A DNA stretch of 64,000 nt from Planctomycetaceae bacterium (GCA_028284145.1 JANQSH010000191.1:1-64000), one strand, 5' to 3'; counted from the stretch's first letter, positions 28,266-38,122 are shown. Translations and numbers: made by a program. The notes: generated by a model from the letters alone, not told the origin.

Positions 28266-28367
28266 GTTCCAAGTTTATCTTCTGGTGTGACGCCACTGGC
28301 TCGTGGGGGGCTATGTTTGTGGGCCTGACGACGCCCATCGCGGCACGGAAGAGTGTAATACGCTCTA
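28266..28367 (-). repeat. About 100-bp intergenic repeat, copy B (reverse)
   Basis: Read on the minus strand it starts TAGAGCGTATTACACTCTTCC, shows the GCCGCGATGGGCGTCGT block and ends in a degenerate right arm (AAACTTGGAAC instead of AAACTGCTCTA). It lies between the UxaC-like gene and the phosphatase gene. Confidence 0.88.
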
Positions 28368-28454
28368 TCAGAATCCGAGTGGGAATTGCGATCATCATTA
28401 CCTGCTCAACATCTAACGGTCCAAACTTCAAACCTCTCCGACGAAGGAAGATCG

Positions 28455-30173
28455 ATGGCGCGACTCGTCATGTTGCAGGATGGCCAGACTATCCCTTTTG
28501 ATCTCACCGCAGACGAAACCACAGTCGGACGGCATCCCGACTGTGGAATTCAAATTCCCTCGAACATGGTCTCACGGCATCATGCGCGTCTTGTGAAAAA
28601 CGGCGATGCGTTTTCCGTGGAAGATATGGGCAGCGGCAACGGAACCTTCGTCAATGGGAAGCGGATCGAACAACTGACGCAGTTGAACAATACCGACCGT
28701 GTGAAATTGGGGCCGGTTTTGTTGCGATTCGAGTCGGGTGAACAACCCGCGGTTACCGGAAGCGGCGCGTTTTCAGGAGGCAATGTGTCGGATGTTTTGC
28801 AGGGTTCCGGTATTGGAACGCTCGGTCAGACGATCGATGTCGACTTCATGGGGGAGGAGGACGACGAATCGTCGATTGTCGGTTCCATTGAAAGCTCGAA
28901 CATGTTCGGCATGCTCAATGTGCAGCCTGAAGCAAAATTAAAGGCCGTACTGGAAATCAGTCATTCATTGGCGGGGACTGTCGATCTGAAATCGATGCTG
29001 CCGAAAATTCTGGATACACTGTTTTCGATTTTTCCGCATACCGACCGAGGAGTGATTCTTCTGAAAGACGAAGACTCCGGCAACATGATTCCGGCTGTGC
29101 AGAAATATCGCCGTGATGAAGAAGACGAGTCGGTCAAACTCAGCCGGACAATTTTGCAGAAGGTGTTGACCGACAAGACCGGCATCCTGTCGGCCGATGC
29201 CGCCAACGATGATCGCTTTGAGGCGAGTGAGTCGATTTCCAACCTGACAATTCGCTCGATGATGTGCGTGCCGTTACTTGATCTGGAGGGAGAGCCGACT
29301 GGTGTTATCAACCTCGATACGCAAAACCCGCTGCATCAGTTTAAGAGCGATGATCTGGACCTGCTGCAGGCGGTTGCGGCTCAGGCTGCGGTTTCCTACG
29401 AGACCGCACGGTTGATGAACTCATATATTGAGAAGCAGAAGCAGGACAACGAGATGCGGATTGCCAGCGATGTGCAGCGGGCATTGTTGCCGGAATCGCT
29501 GCCGCATGTCGACGGATACGAATTCTATGCGTCTTACGACTCGGCTCAAGCGGTCGGTGGCGACTATTACGACTGCATCATGCTGGATGAAGACCACATT
29601 TGCGTTTCTTTCGGTGACGTGGCGGGGAAGGGCGTTCCCGGGGCCATTATCATGTCGCGGATGGCGAGTGTCGTACAGAATACGATGGCTTTCGTGCACG
29701 ATGTCGAACAGGCTGTCACTGCGATCAACAATCATATGTGTGCCAACGCTGTGGAAGGCCGGTTTGTGACTTACGTGCTGGCCGTCATCGATCTCAAGAC
29801 GCACGAGATGACGCTCGTGAATGCCGGTCACATGTCACCCATTATTCGCAAGCCGGATGGCAGCATTACTGAATTTGATGAAGACACCATCGGCCTGCCA
29901 ATCGGTGTGATGGAAGACTATCCCTTTGAGGTTGTCAAACACACGATTGCACCGGGGGAGATGGTTGTCGTCTTTACCGATGGCGTGGATGAAGCGATGA
30001 ATCCCGAAGGGGAACTTTACACGATGGATCGGCTGCGGGATTTTATCAAGAATGGCCCGGGCAGGGCCGACGAAATGGGCAAAGCGATTCTCGCCGATGT
30101 TCGCAAGCATGCCAATGGTCGTCCGCAAAACGACGATATCACGATTATGTCATTCGGCAGGAACCCGGAGTAA
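28455..30173 (+). CDS. FHA-GAF-PP2C (SpoIIE-type) signalling phosphatase
   Basis: A protein of 572 residues in three domains. The FHA domain (about 1-95) reads [13 protein letters not shown] and SRHHAR, for binding phosphothreonine. A GAF domain (about 170-325) holds [19 protein letters not shown]. The PP2C/SpoIIE phosphatase (about 370-570) has the metal motifs [20 protein letters not shown] and [10 protein letters not shown]. Such proteins reverse Ser/Thr phosphorylation or control anti-anti-sigma switches. The FHA domain suggests partnership with Ser/Thr kinases, of which one lies 18 kb away; no direct link is shown. ATG 28455 was chosen as the start of the FHA fold. Confidence 0.92.
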   Translation: MARLVMLQDGQTIPFDLTADETTVGRHPDCGIQIPSNMVSRHHARLVKNGDAFSVEDMGSGNGTFVNGKRIEQLTQLNNTDRVKLGPVLLRFESGEQPAVTGSGAFSGGNVSDVLQGSGIGTLGQTIDVDFMGEEDDESSIVGSIESSNMFGMLNVQPEAKLKAVLEISHSLAGTVDLKSMLPKILDTLFSIFPHTDRGVILLKDEDSGNMIPAVQKYRRDEEDESVKLSRTILQKVLTDKTGILSADAANDDRFEASESISNLTIRSMMCVPLLDLEGEPTGVINLDTQNPLHQFKSDDLDLLQAVAAQAAVSYETARLMNSYIEKQKQDNEMRIASDVQRALLPESLPHVDGYEFYASYDSAQAVGGDYYDCIMLDEDHICVSFGDVAGKGVPGAIIMSRMASVVQNTMAFVHDVEQAVTAINNHMCANAVEGRFVTYVLAVIDLKTHEMTLVNAGHMSPIIRKPDGSITEFDEDTIGLPIGVMEDYPFEVVKHTIAPGEMVVVFTDGVDEAMNPEGELYTMDRLRDFIKNGPGRADEMGKAILADVRKHANGRPQNDDITIMSFGRNPE

Positions 30174-30650
30174 CCTTATGTTTTGGCGATAAACCAGTTG
30201 GCGTGTTGACGCCCGGCCTCATAACCCGAATATCGCGCAACATTGCGCAAGTCGCCGGACTGCTACGCTGAAAAAAGTTTTTCTCGCCGGAAAATCTTCC
30301 CGAACTTGCCGAGATGGGGAATACTTGAAGCGACAAGTTACCGACACGCCATCCCGACCTGAAGACATGGAGCCGTTTTCAGCGATATTTCCCCCGAGAA
30401 ACGTGCATTGAATCGACTGGCCACTTCGCCTTCGTCCCGTATGCGGAGCGAAATCCCTTCGTCCATCGTTTTACGTCCGGCCTTTTCGTAGAGGGAAATG
30501 TTGAAGATTGTCCCCTCGACGAGTGTCCCCACCTGGACGACCAGAAACCGTAATTGCGGATCGGTCGGCAGGAACGCACCGTGGCAGATCAATCATATCG
30601 CGGCCTCCAGAAATTTTTTCTCTAACATCCTACTCGGGAGGTACAGGTAT
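30174..30650. other. Intergenic region upstream of the small basic protein gene
   Basis: A 477-bp stretch. A leftward frame at 30338-30592 is the only candidate gene and is listed with low confidence. Otherwise it holds nothing recognised; a GGGAGG box at its end belongs to the next gene. Confidence 0.4.
30338..30592 (-). CDS. Doubtful small hypothetical protein
   Basis: A leftward frame of 84 residues with a reasonable amino acid mix ([18 protein letters not shown] in the first half), no signal peptide and no recognised family. Frames on the same DNA in other registers look less protein-like. It would lie divergently to the small basic protein gene, with no clear Shine-Dalgarno. It may be a real small gene or a chance frame. 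Confidence 0.28.
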   Translation of the reverse strand: MICHGAFLPTDPQLRFLVVQVGTLVEGTIFNISLYEKAGRKTMDEGISLRIRDEGEVASRFNARFSGEISLKTAPCLQVGMACR

Positions 30651-31010
30651 ATGTCGACCGTTACAAGCGATGCCACAGAATTACGCGTTGACCGTCGTGA
30701 GTTGACCAGTGAAAGACGCGTCCGCACTGACCGCAGAACCGGTCAGGACACCAACTACACCGGCGAGGAACGCCGCAAGGGTGATCGCCGAAAGGTGGAA
30801 CGTCGACGCCAGATCGATCCCACAACATGCGAAAGAGACTACACAGGTGATGAAGTCGAATTCATGCGCGCAATGGACGAATACAAGCGAAAGAGCGGGC
30901 GTCAGTTTCCGACCTGGAGCGAGGTGCTGGAAGTCATTCGCTGCATCGGATATCGCAAAGTTGCCGAGCCGACCGAAATCATGAAGCAGGAAAAAAAGCC
31001 TGAAGAATAG
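30651..31010 (+). CDS. Small, highly charged protein of unknown function
   Basis: A protein of 119 residues, strongly charged: about a third Arg, Lys, Glu and Asp. The first half is almost only RRE/RRK/DRR runs ([17 protein letters not shown]), the second a helical segment ([38 protein letters not shown]). That second half looks like a conserved planctomycete domain whose name I do not recall. The charge suggests binding to nucleic acid or ribosome. A strong GGGAGG box and ATG 30651 fix the start; a terminator follows. Confidence 0.78.
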   Translation: MSTVTSDATELRVDRRELTSERRVRTDRRTGQDTNYTGEERRKGDRRKVERRRQIDPTTCERDYTGDEVEFMRAMDEYKRKSGRQFPTWSEVLEVIRCIGYRKVAEPTEIMKQEKKPEE

Positions 31011-31067
31011 CAGGTTTTTCGATACTTCAGCGTTTGCAGGAATGACGGTGTCAATTTGGTGAAGACG

Positions 31068-31094
31068 AGGCCCACAGGATTGTGGGCCTTTTTC
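31068..31094 (+). terminator. Rho-independent terminator after the small charged gene
   Basis: A 9-bp stem, AGGCCCACA (31068-31076) with TGTGGGCCT (31081-31089), has a GGAT loop and is followed by TTTTC. It sits between convergent genes; the minus-strand reading has no T-run, so it serves the rightward gene. Confidence 0.85.
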
Positions 31095-31107
31095 TTGATG
31101 CGAGTAT

Positions 31108-32922
31108 TCAATTCTGTGATGACGTTTCGGAATCCGGGGCAATCGAAGCACCGATGACAATGCGGGCTGAATCGACGTCTGCGTTCGCTGCCACAAACAT
31201 GCCATCGAACACGCTCATCATTTCCATCAGCCGTATGAAACGCTCCTTGTGGGCGGATTGATCGCTTTCGTCACCAGGTTTTGCATTTGAGAGGACCGAT
31301 TCCTGATGTTCAATCAGGAATCCTCGCAGTTGTTCGATATTGAGGAACAGGATCTGGTTCATCTGGTTTAGCGGGCCGGTTTTCAATCGCCGAAAAGCGG
31401 GTGTCGTTGCCAACGTTGCGTTCTTGTCATCCTGGACAAACTCGTCGATCAGTTCCTGTGACGAAGCCAGCATAAGATAGTGATCACTGATGGCAAAACT
31501 CGGTTGGCAGGGGCCAAGATTCTCGATCGAATACCCGTGCAGCCCATCTCGGTGGTAGGGCTTCACGATCGGTGGTGGATTCACCTGTGGTTTGGATGTC
31601 GTGGCCACAAGCAGATTCATTCCGAATCGCAACGCATTCTGAATCGCTTTGCGGGCCATTGGCTTACTGTTTTTGCCTGTATGATCTTTCTCAGGCATGA
31701 GTTCAAATGCGAGCAGTCCGTCAACGGGAATCGCAGATGTTGCAAAGTCCTCACGAGGAACGACGTAGCCACACCAGTTGGGACCGAACGCAGGGAGGAC
31801 ATCGTCAAACAGATCCAGGCCGAGCAACACCCCGCTGGAGACGGCTTTGATTTGATTCAGCGTCTGCTGCTCTGCGGCAGTGGCAGGAGTCCACTCGCTC
31901 CAGGCAGAGGCATTTTGTCGTCCTGCAATAAACGCGAACGCGTTTCGGGGAATTTTTGCAACGAAATCCGCTTCACCGCGGGTTGCTTCCATTGTCTTCG
32001 CGAATTGATGACCGAACTGTCGCCCGTCGAAATCGACTTTGAGATCGACCACCAGTTCAGCGTCTGCACGAACTTCCGCCCTCAGCCAATGCAGGTGTGA
32101 CCAGATTGCGTCAAACTGTCGAGTGTCAAAATCGAAGTCGGGATTGCCCTCAGCCTGTTTTTGGAAATATGTTTTCAGCGTGCGAGTCCACTTCCGCGGG
32201 TTCACGTGTATGTGCAACAAACCCTCGTCGCTGAGGTTTCGAGAGGCGACTTGGAACCGTGGTTGGGATGCCAGCGAATTCTGGCTGGCCGGTGCCGCAA
32301 CGTCATCGTCTCGACTGTACAGGTCAATCACGCGTTGAATTTCCTGTTCGCTGTTACTGAACGCGAAAAGGTCTCCAAGTTGAACATGAAAAACCGCTTC
32401 GCCGGCAGGTCCTTTCACGGGAAGGTGTTGAACGTATGGCCGTGCAGAGTGTCTTTTCTTCCGGATCTGATGTCCGTCTGATTTCTGCCACAATTCCAGC
32501 ACGATTTTGAGTGATTCATTGTTCTTGATTTCCGTGATAACGAGGTTGTTGACTTCGGCAGGGGAATCCTCGTGCACCATAGCCGCAATCACGACGGAGG
32601 TGCCGAAAAGGTCTTCGATCAATTGTTCGACCGACCTGCCGGTCTGCTGCTCCAATTGCTTCCGGTCCTCTCGTGCCTGTTTCACGTCACCCGAATTTAA
32701 CCATTCCTGGTAGAAAGAAAGCCGTTCAATGTGTTGCGCAAGATCTGAATCTTTGAGTCGTTGCAGGTTTCGATGCAGGTTTGGAATCTGCAGGCAGATG
32801 GCAGCATCTGCAGAGATCAGATCGATTGGGTGAATTTTTTCCTGACCCTCTGTAGTACAGATTGCACTGAACAACGCGGATATCAGGAACAGGCAACGTA
32901 TTGGAATGCCGTTGTAACTCAT
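31108..32922 (-). CDS. Exported protein of unknown function in a sigma/anti-sigma unit
   Basis: A protein of 604 residues. It begins with a signal peptide (IRCLFLISALFSAICTTEGQ) and has no further membrane helix, so it should be periplasmic or secreted. The middle resembles planctomycete proteins that I have seen grouped near DUF3352, with strands such as VVIAAMVHE and ELVVDLKVDFDGRQFGHQF; no catalytic motif stands out. It starts 24 nt after the anti-sigma gene stop, which makes it the third gene of a leftward unit with the ECF sigma factor. A role in sensing envelope state is possible but not shown. Confidence 0.75.
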   Translation of the reverse strand: MSYNGIPIRCLFLISALFSAICTTEGQEKIHPIDLISADAAICLQIPNLHRNLQRLKDSDLAQHIERLSFYQEWLNSGDVKQAREDRKQLEQQTGRSVEQLIEDLFGTSVVIAAMVHEDSPAEVNNLVITEIKNNESLKIVLELWQKSDGHQIRKKRHSARPYVQHLPVKGPAGEAVFHVQLGDLFAFSNSEQEIQRVIDLYSRDDDVAAPASQNSLASQPRFQVASRNLSDEGLLHIHVNPRKWTRTLKTYFQKQAEGNPDFDFDTRQFDAIWSHLHWLRAEVRADAELVVDLKVDFDGRQFGHQFAKTMEATRGEADFVAKIPRNAFAFIAGRQNASAWSEWTPATAAEQQTLNQIKAVSSGVLLGLDLFDDVLPAFGPNWCGYVVPREDFATSAIPVDGLLAFELMPEKDHTGKNSKPMARKAIQNALRFGMNLLVATTSKPQVNPPPIVKPYHRDGLHGYSIENLGPCQPSFAISDHYLMLASSQELIDEFVQDDKNATLATTPAFRRLKTGPLNQMNQILFLNIEQLRGFLIEHQESVLSNAKPGDESDQSAHKERFIRLMEMMSVFDGMFVAANADVDSARIVIGASIAPDSETSSQN

Positions 32923-32946
32923 CGCAAAATCTTCGCTGTCGTTTTC

Positions 32947-33810
32947 TCAGATGAAAGTTCCGTTGCCGAAGGGAATCGCGTCAATCAGGCGATCGACCGC
33001 GCGATCCCAATGTTGCCGGAGGAGAGGTTGTTCGTCTTCGTTTTCGTTCGGTTCCGTTGACTCGTCGACAGAGGGAGGGGGGTCATCCTGCCGAAACAGA
33101 ACCGCAAATTGATCGAGGGTGGGAACAAAATCAGCCGCTCCTTCGATATCTTCAATCGCTTGCGTCGCCAGACCACGCCACGCGACACCCGTCTGTGACA
33201 ACACGCCCCGGATGGCGATCGTATCCTGTTGCTGGTCGTTCGGTGTATTGTCTGCAGCCTGGCTATTCTGAAGTGCGGGCCGTTTATCCTCGGCTGAGCT
33301 TTTTGAATCTGGCACAAGATGATCCGGATTTTTGACGATTGGTTGTTCAGGAGTTTGAGACGGACCAAACAGCCCTGCAGACCAGGCGAACATCAGTAAC
33401 AACGTGCAGACAACGACAAGTATGGAGTGCGGACGACTTCGGTCGCGAGTTGATTTATTATGGTCAGACACAGGACTGGGTTGATTATTCTGAACCTGGG
33501 CGATCGATGGGCCAGCGGGCTTTTCCGAATCACCATGTCGAACCTCCCGATTCTCCTCGCTGCGGGTGATCTCTTTGGATGGTGAACTCCCTCGCTGCCA
33601 GGCGGTCACGATGGCATCGGCGAAATCGATTTCCGGTGTGGCTCTGCTCCAGGTCTGAATCACAGCGTCAAGTGTCTGTTGTTGTTCCCAGACCTCAACA
33701 CACATTGAACAATGCTCTGCATGCAGGTGCAGGTTGTGTTCGTAAAACATACGTTGCTCGATACACCATTCGAGACGTTCTCTAAATTCATCGCAATTCT
33801 GGACAGACAT
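32947..33810 (-). CDS. Putative membrane anti-sigma factor
   Basis: A protein of 287 residues from ATG 33810. The first 45 residues hold a zinc-finger-like H-x3-C-x2-C (HAEHCSMC), the hallmark of ZAS anti-sigma domains that grip ECF sigma factors. A single membrane helix is at about 130-150 (HSILVVVCTLLLMFAWSAGLF). The rest (about 155-287) is low-complexity and acidic, outside the membrane, with no known domain. Its start overlaps the sigma gene end by 23 nt, so the two are translationally linked. The frame runs 34 codons further upstream within the sigma gene and is not used. Confidence 0.8.
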   Translation of the reverse strand: MSVQNCDEFRERLEWCIEQRMFYEHNLHLHAEHCSMCVEVWEQQQTLDAVIQTWSRATPEIDFADAIVTAWQRGSSPSKEITRSEENREVRHGDSEKPAGPSIAQVQNNQPSPVSDHNKSTRDRSRPHSILVVVCTLLLMFAWSAGLFGPSQTPEQPIVKNPDHLVPDSKSSAEDKRPALQNSQAADNTPNDQQQDTIAIRGVLSQTGVAWRGLATQAIEDIEGAADFVPTLDQFAVLFRQDDPPPSVDESTEPNENEDEQPLLRQHWDRAVDRLIDAIPFGNGTFI

Positions 33811-34444
33811 TGGGCCGTATTCCCCGTCTTTGCAAGTGGTCAGCGAGTTCCCGTCGGACTCGATGCAACCAGGTCTTGATGGTCCCTTCCGGGCAATCCA
33901 TGATTGTCGCAATCTCCGAGCAGTTCAGTTCCTGCTGATAAAACAGTATGAAACAGAGGCGGTATTCCGGTCGCGCTTTCTCCAGGGCCAATTGTATCTC
34001 TTCTCCCACACCTTCGCTGGTGATCGGTTGGGTGTCAGCAATCGTTTCAAACGCGAAATCTTTTACCGTCGGTCGACGCGAAAGCTGCGTCAGTGCCGTC
34101 CGACATCGATTGGCGGCAATCGTTAAAAGCCATGGCTTGAGTGGGCGTGACTGATCCCAGTTTCGCAAACTGCGGAACATTCGCAGAAACACATCCTGAA
34201 CGATATCTTCGGCGTCTTCCCGATGTCCCAGCATGCGATAGCAAAGTCCAAACACAATCGACTGATATCGCTCGACCAGTCCGCGCATTCCAACCTCATC
34301 ACCGTTCAAACAACGTTGAACCATGTCGAGATCGGATTCTTCATGTAAAGATTGGCAATCGTTGTTGATTGGCAGTCCTGTCGTCTGTTTCTGGATTTTT
34401 GGGGCGTACAGATGCATGCGAATCCCGCTGACGAGAGGGGGCAT
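33788..34444 (-). CDS. ECF-type RNA polymerase sigma factor
   Basis: A protein of 218 residues with the two ECF domains. Region 2 (about 45-115) includes YQSIVFGLCYRMLGHREDAEDIVQDVFLRMFR and binds the -10 element and core enzyme. Region 4 (about 155-205) includes LNCSEIATIMDCPEGTIKTWLHRVRREL, a helix-turn-helix for the -35 element. It is first in a leftward unit with a ZAS-type anti-sigma and an exported protein. The start may be ATG 34444 or the internal ATG at 34417. Which genes it controls cannot be read off, though its own operon is a usual target. Confidence 0.92.
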   Translation of the reverse strand: MPPLVSGIRMHLYAPKIQKQTTGLPINNDCQSLHEESDLDMVQRCLNGDEVGMRGLVERYQSIVFGLCYRMLGHREDAEDIVQDVFLRMFRSLRNWDQSRPLKPWLLTIAANRCRTALTQLSRRPTVKDFAFETIADTQPITSEGVGEEIQLALEKARPEYRLCFILFYQQELNCSEIATIMDCPEGTIKTWLHRVRRELADHLQRRGIRPNVCPELR

Positions 34445-34859
34445 TCTTCAATTCTGGCTTTACCCCGAGAATGAGAATCTTCCGATCCGCATTCATTCAT
34501 TTTTACCTGAGATCAGCAGAAGGAGGTTTCAAAAACTGGTCTTTTATGGGTGCCAAATTGAAAAAAATGTGTTTTGATCGACATATCTGGCGAGATGGGA
34601 AGGGGCCGAATTTGTTCACCAGAGAGAGCCGCCTCTCCCTTGTGAATACTCAATGTGAATTGTAACTGGTTGTTTTGAAACAGGTTATGTTTTGTTCGCA
34701 GTCAGCGTCCAGCGCTGGCCCGGTGGCGATCTCAAGTTGGTCGCATGATCCGCCGATGCTGATAATGGAGTATTGTGCACGGTTTACATTGTGAGCAGAT
34801 GCCAATTCCGGATGTCATCAGGGACGATGAATGTGTTTTCACAGGTTTGCGAGGTGGCA
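34445..34859. other. Divergent intergenic region, 415 bp
   Basis: It lies between the sigma factor gene and the YiiX-like gene and probably holds both promoters. No repeat copy or structured element was recognised. Confidence 0.4.
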
Positions 34860-35834
34860 ATGGATTGCCCCGTTCCAGCATCACCGATTGCAACCAGAAG
34901 GTGGGGGAGAATTCGATTCGTCATCCTTGCGCTGGCGATGTTTGGCGTTGGTTGTGGGGCGACTGGCGGATCATTCCGCGTCAACTCCATACGACCCTTG
35001 AGTGACGCCCGTTTGTTAACCGAGCCCTTGAAACAACAGGTTTCGCAAGTCGTGACACAATGCCGGCACGTTATTCACGCGCCGAGTTCGCAGGCTATAA
35101 GTCTGAGGCGTAAAAGCCGCGCGTTGCATGGCACTCCGTCTGAGTTCCATCTTGGATACGACGAATTAAGGGAACGTTGGGATCTCTGGGCTCTGGATCA
35201 TGTCCAGACTGGTGATGTCGTTTTCCGCCGAGGTGTTTCGCCCATCCTCTTTGGTCTGCAGGATCTTTCCGATGTGACCTGTCGGCTGACTGCCAGTGAA
35301 TATTCGCATGCCGGTGTAGCAGTTGTGGAAGATGGATGTGTCTGGGTGTACGACATTACCCGTCCTCATGGTGCACGGCGAGTTCCCTTTTCCGAGTTCC
35401 TGTTCACCTTTCGGCTTGCCTTTGGCATTAAGCGATTGAAGGAAGCACATCGGCATCATATTTCGTCTGTCGTTTCCTATCTCAGGAATGTGACAGGAAC
35501 ACAACCCCCATTTGACGCCGACTTCCGACTCGGCAATGGCAAATTGTATTGCACAGAGTTGGTCGCGGTGGCTTTCGAGCAGGCCGGCTTGCCTTTGGCG
35601 GAACCAACTGCAATTGGCGAATTTCCCAATTTCGGTGATCTGCCGCAGGTCTTCGTTGAGATTGGCAGAATGCACGGCATGGCTCCTGAACAAGAGCTTT
35701 ACATCCCCGGTAACAACGAGATCGGCCTCTGGTCCAGCGACAAGCTGGATGTCGTCTTCTCGGCTCAGCATCCATTTCATCCGCCCGGCTTCGCTCCGAA
35801 TCGGCTGCAGGAATTGATACAGGCCGCACGTTGA
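34860..35834 (+). CDS. YiiX/YebB-like NlpC/P60-superfamily cysteine hydrolase, probable lipoprotein
   Basis: A protein of 324 residues. The N-terminus has a hydrophobic stretch ending GVGC (RFVILALAMFGVGC), a possible lipobox, so it may be a lipoprotein. The rest resembles permuted NlpC/P60 hydrolases of the YiiX type: LDHVQTGDVVFRRG, the ASEYSHAGVAVVEDG segment with the catalytic His, and GKLYCTELVAVAFEQAG with the catalytic Cys (about residue 240). Such enzymes act on amide or thioester bonds, often of lipids or cell wall peptides. GAGGTGG precedes ATG 34860, which I chose over starts at 34773 and 34827. Confidence 0.8.
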   Translation: MDCPVPASPIATRRWGRIRFVILALAMFGVGCGATGGSFRVNSIRPLSDARLLTEPLKQQVSQVVTQCRHVIHAPSSQAISLRRKSRALHGTPSEFHLGYDELRERWDLWALDHVQTGDVVFRRGVSPILFGLQDLSDVTCRLTASEYSHAGVAVVEDGCVWVYDITRPHGARRVPFSEFLFTFRLAFGIKRLKEAHRHHISSVVSYLRNVTGTQPPFDADFRLGNGKLYCTELVAVAFEQAGLPLAEPTAIGEFPNFGDLPQVFVEIGRMHGMAPEQELYIPGNNEIGLWSSDKLDVVFSAQHPFHPPGFAPNRLQELIQAAR

Positions 35835-35843
35835 ATTGCATCG

Positions 35844-37229
35844 TCAGATTTCCTCGCGTGGTTCCGCCAATCGGAATGTGAATAATCCGCCGAGGAGAAT
35901 CATCAGGGAGACCAGGGCAAAAATTGGCGCGAAATCGATAATATCGACCAGCAAGCCTGCGCCTGGTGCCAAAACGAACGGGATTGCCGTGACGATTTTC
36001 AGCGTGCTCAGGTAGCGTGGGTGGTCATCCTGCGATGCGATTTCCAAGGTGTAGTTCGTGAGCAGGCGGAACATCACTGGTGTCATGCCGAGCAGGAAGA
36101 AGGTGATCCAGAAAAATTCACCGCGGGCGACAGATTGGATCAAATGTCGGGACAAATCCGCTTCATTGGCAGCAGATGAAGTCTGTTCGATACCGGCAGG
36201 AATAGCGCCGGAGAGAACCAGGCTGCACAGTGGAATGACCGAGATGCTGAAGATCGTAATCCGAATGGCGAGTCGGTACCCGAATCGATCGGCCACCCAA
36301 CCCGCCAGAAAACTGAAAAAACCGACGCCGATATTTTGTACGACAACCCAGACCATCAGGTCGGTTGGCTGGTAATCGACGCGAATCCGTCCCAAAGCCT
36401 GGTAGTGCGGAAAGATCAGTTGGGCCGAGGCAAACAGCATCGTCACAACCGATAGCCGGCGGAAATTTTGATCGTGGGCGAAGACTTGCCAGGCATCGCG
36501 AAAGGGATGGCGCTGAGGTGATTTCGCAGACGATTGGGAGGGTGGTTCTCGAATCATCACGCCGATGAACGCTGCCAGCACGAAACCAGTGCCGGTGAAG
36601 AGGAAGATGTAACCAAAACCCTGATCGGGCAGTTGCAACCATTTTTGCAGCAGCCACCATGCAGCGATGACGGAGAAAAAAGTGCCAACCAGTCCGGAGG
36701 TTCCCATCAACAGGCCACGCTTCTTGACCGGAATCAGTTTCCCCTGTAGCGTGCCGAAGACCAGCTGATTGATGCCCGTAGTCGCGAAGAACAGACCGTA
36801 CAGTACGAGAAAAATCCCGGGCAGCCAGGTCGTGTGAATTTTCGGCCAGGCGAACCAGATTGCCGCTAGCAACAGGAAGGGAACACCCATCAATGATGAG
36901 AAGAAGATGAGGGCCCATTTTTTGCGACGATGCCTGCGCAGGCGGTCGGAATACAACAACGGCGGAATACTCTGCCCGGCGCGATTCAACGCTGGCAGGC
37001 AACCACGCAGCCATCCTGCCTGACCTCCCGTAATGGTGTCGAGAAACGCCGGCATGATAACGCTCTCGGTTTTGAAGATCCATGTGATGCGAAACAGGAT
37101 GGCGTGTGCTGCCAGCACAACCAGATTACGGGATGCGTGCGTCTCGGTCGGGGGTGTTTTTGGCTGGTCTCCATCGGTCATGGTGTTATGAATCTGTTTG
37201 ATCATTTCCCCGGCTCGGACAGGTTTCAT
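35844..37229 (-). CDS. Major facilitator superfamily transporter
   Basis: A protein of 461 residues with about twelve membrane helices in two halves, joined by a polar loop (REPPSQSSAKSPQRHPFRDAW, about 240). The second half contains GFFSFLAGWVADRFGYRLAIRI, a variant of the MFS motif between helices. Substrate unknown. The first ATG (37229) gives 20-40 polar residues before helix 1; ATG at about 37179 (MTDGDQPK) is another option. The gene stands alone, converging on the YiiX-like gene with only 9 nt between the stops. Confidence 0.88.
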   Translation of the reverse strand: MKPVRAGEMIKQIHNTMTDGDQPKTPPTETHASRNLVVLAAHAILFRITWIFKTESVIMPAFLDTITGGQAGWLRGCLPALNRAGQSIPPLLYSDRLRRHRRKKWALIFFSSLMGVPFLLLAAIWFAWPKIHTTWLPGIFLVLYGLFFATTGINQLVFGTLQGKLIPVKKRGLLMGTSGLVGTFFSVIAAWWLLQKWLQLPDQGFGYIFLFTGTGFVLAAFIGVMIREPPSQSSAKSPQRHPFRDAWQVFAHDQNFRRLSVVTMLFASAQLIFPHYQALGRIRVDYQPTDLMVWVVVQNIGVGFFSFLAGWVADRFGYRLAIRITIFSISVIPLCSLVLSGAIPAGIEQTSSAANEADLSRHLIQSVARGEFFWITFFLLGMTPVMFRLLTNYTLEIASQDDHPRYLSTLKIVTAIPFVLAPGAGLLVDIIDFAPIFALVSLMILLGGLFTFRLAEPREEI

Positions 37230-37286
37230 TGTAGTGTCCGATTATGACAAACCACAGGGAGGAATCTGCACTTCTGTTGATCCGCA

Positions 37287-37386
37287 TGAGCATATTACGC
37301 TCTTCCGTGCCGCGACGGGCGTCGTTTGGCCTGCAAATACAGGCTCCCACGAGCCAGAGATGTCACACCAAAAGGTAAACTGCCCG
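37287..37386 (+). repeat. About 100-bp intergenic repeat, copy C
   Basis: It starts TGAGCATATTACGCTCTTCC, has the hairpin GCCTGCAAATACAGGC and the GTCACACCAAAAGGTAAACTG block; the right end CCCGTG has lost the GCTCTA arm. It lies between divergent genes: the MFS carrier and the Cys-rich protein. Confidence 0.9.
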
Positions 37387-37483
37387 TGTATTGATGGATG
37401 TTGGGATGGTAGTTGTTTTACCGCGTTGCAAGACTTACAATCAATCAATGTTTGGTCTTCCTTTCGTCCGACTGCGGATTACC

Positions 37484-38122
37484 ATGACGACAGCCATTCA
37501 ATATCTTCAGCGACGAACAGCCCCCTTTTTTCCAAGGGTTGATTCGCTCCTGCGCAGGTTGACTTTGCTGCTCTTGTTGATCGTGGTTGGGGAATCGACC
37601 GGCGTGTGGGGTTGGTTTTTTTCCGCGGAATGGTCAACGTTCGGAAGAATGTCGTTCGCTGCGTCACTCGGCTGTGGTGGCGGATGCGGATGTGCACAGG
37701 AAGCTCAAAACGAAGGGCGTTGCTGTTGTGTCGAGAATCGGATCGAGCGTCGTAAACGCGATAAGAAAACTCAAAAGGTTTCCTGTTGCGGAAATGTCGA
37801 AGTGGTATTGAGTGAGGTCTCTGCGTTGTGTTGCCCGCCGGGTGTCGATCCGAAAATCGCATTGATCAACTCCTGTTGCGATCAGACCGTTTCAGACGTC
37901 GTTGGGGCACGAGTACCGATCCGAGCGGCAATCCATTCCGATTGCGGTTGCGGGGGTGATCAGGTTCCAACGTTGTTCTCATCCGATCCGCGCGCTCCCT
38001 GGTCTACACCTCGAGTTGTCGACATGGCTGGAATTGTCTGTGTGTTTGAAACATTCTCTCAAGACCAGCCCTGGAATACGTTCTGTCCCGATCCGCCGCC
38101 TCCCAAACCTCTCTCTGTCTGA
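37484..38122 (+). CDS. Cys-rich exported protein of unknown function
   Basis: A protein of 212 residues with about 20 cysteines. A hydrophobic stretch at 25-45 (LTLLLLLIVVGESTGVWGWFF) is a signal peptide or anchor. Then follow clusters GCGGGCGCAQE, RCCCVEN, VSCCGN, LCCPPG, NSCCDQT and DCGCGGD. The pattern suggests metal binding or dense disulfides outside the cytoplasm; no family is recognised. ATG 37484 was chosen since the upstream frame lies near repeat C. It is 114 nt before the DUF1559 gene and may share its transcript. Confidence 0.68.
   Translation: MTTAIQYLQRRTAPFFPRVDSLLRRLTLLLLLIVVGESTGVWGWFFSAEWSTFGRMSFAASLGCGGGCGCAQEAQNEGRCCCVENRIERRKRDKKTQKVSCCGNVEVVLSEVSALCCPPGVDPKIALINSCCDQTVSDVVGARVPIRAAIHSDCGCGGDQVPTLFSSDPRAPWSTPRVVDMAGIVCVFETFSQDQPWNTFCPDPPPPKPLSV

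Noticed and set aside
34141-34175. CAGTTTCGCAAACTG resembling the palindrome around the toxin pair
   Set aside because: It lies inside the ECF sigma coding sequence and shares only the short arms, so it is a chance match.
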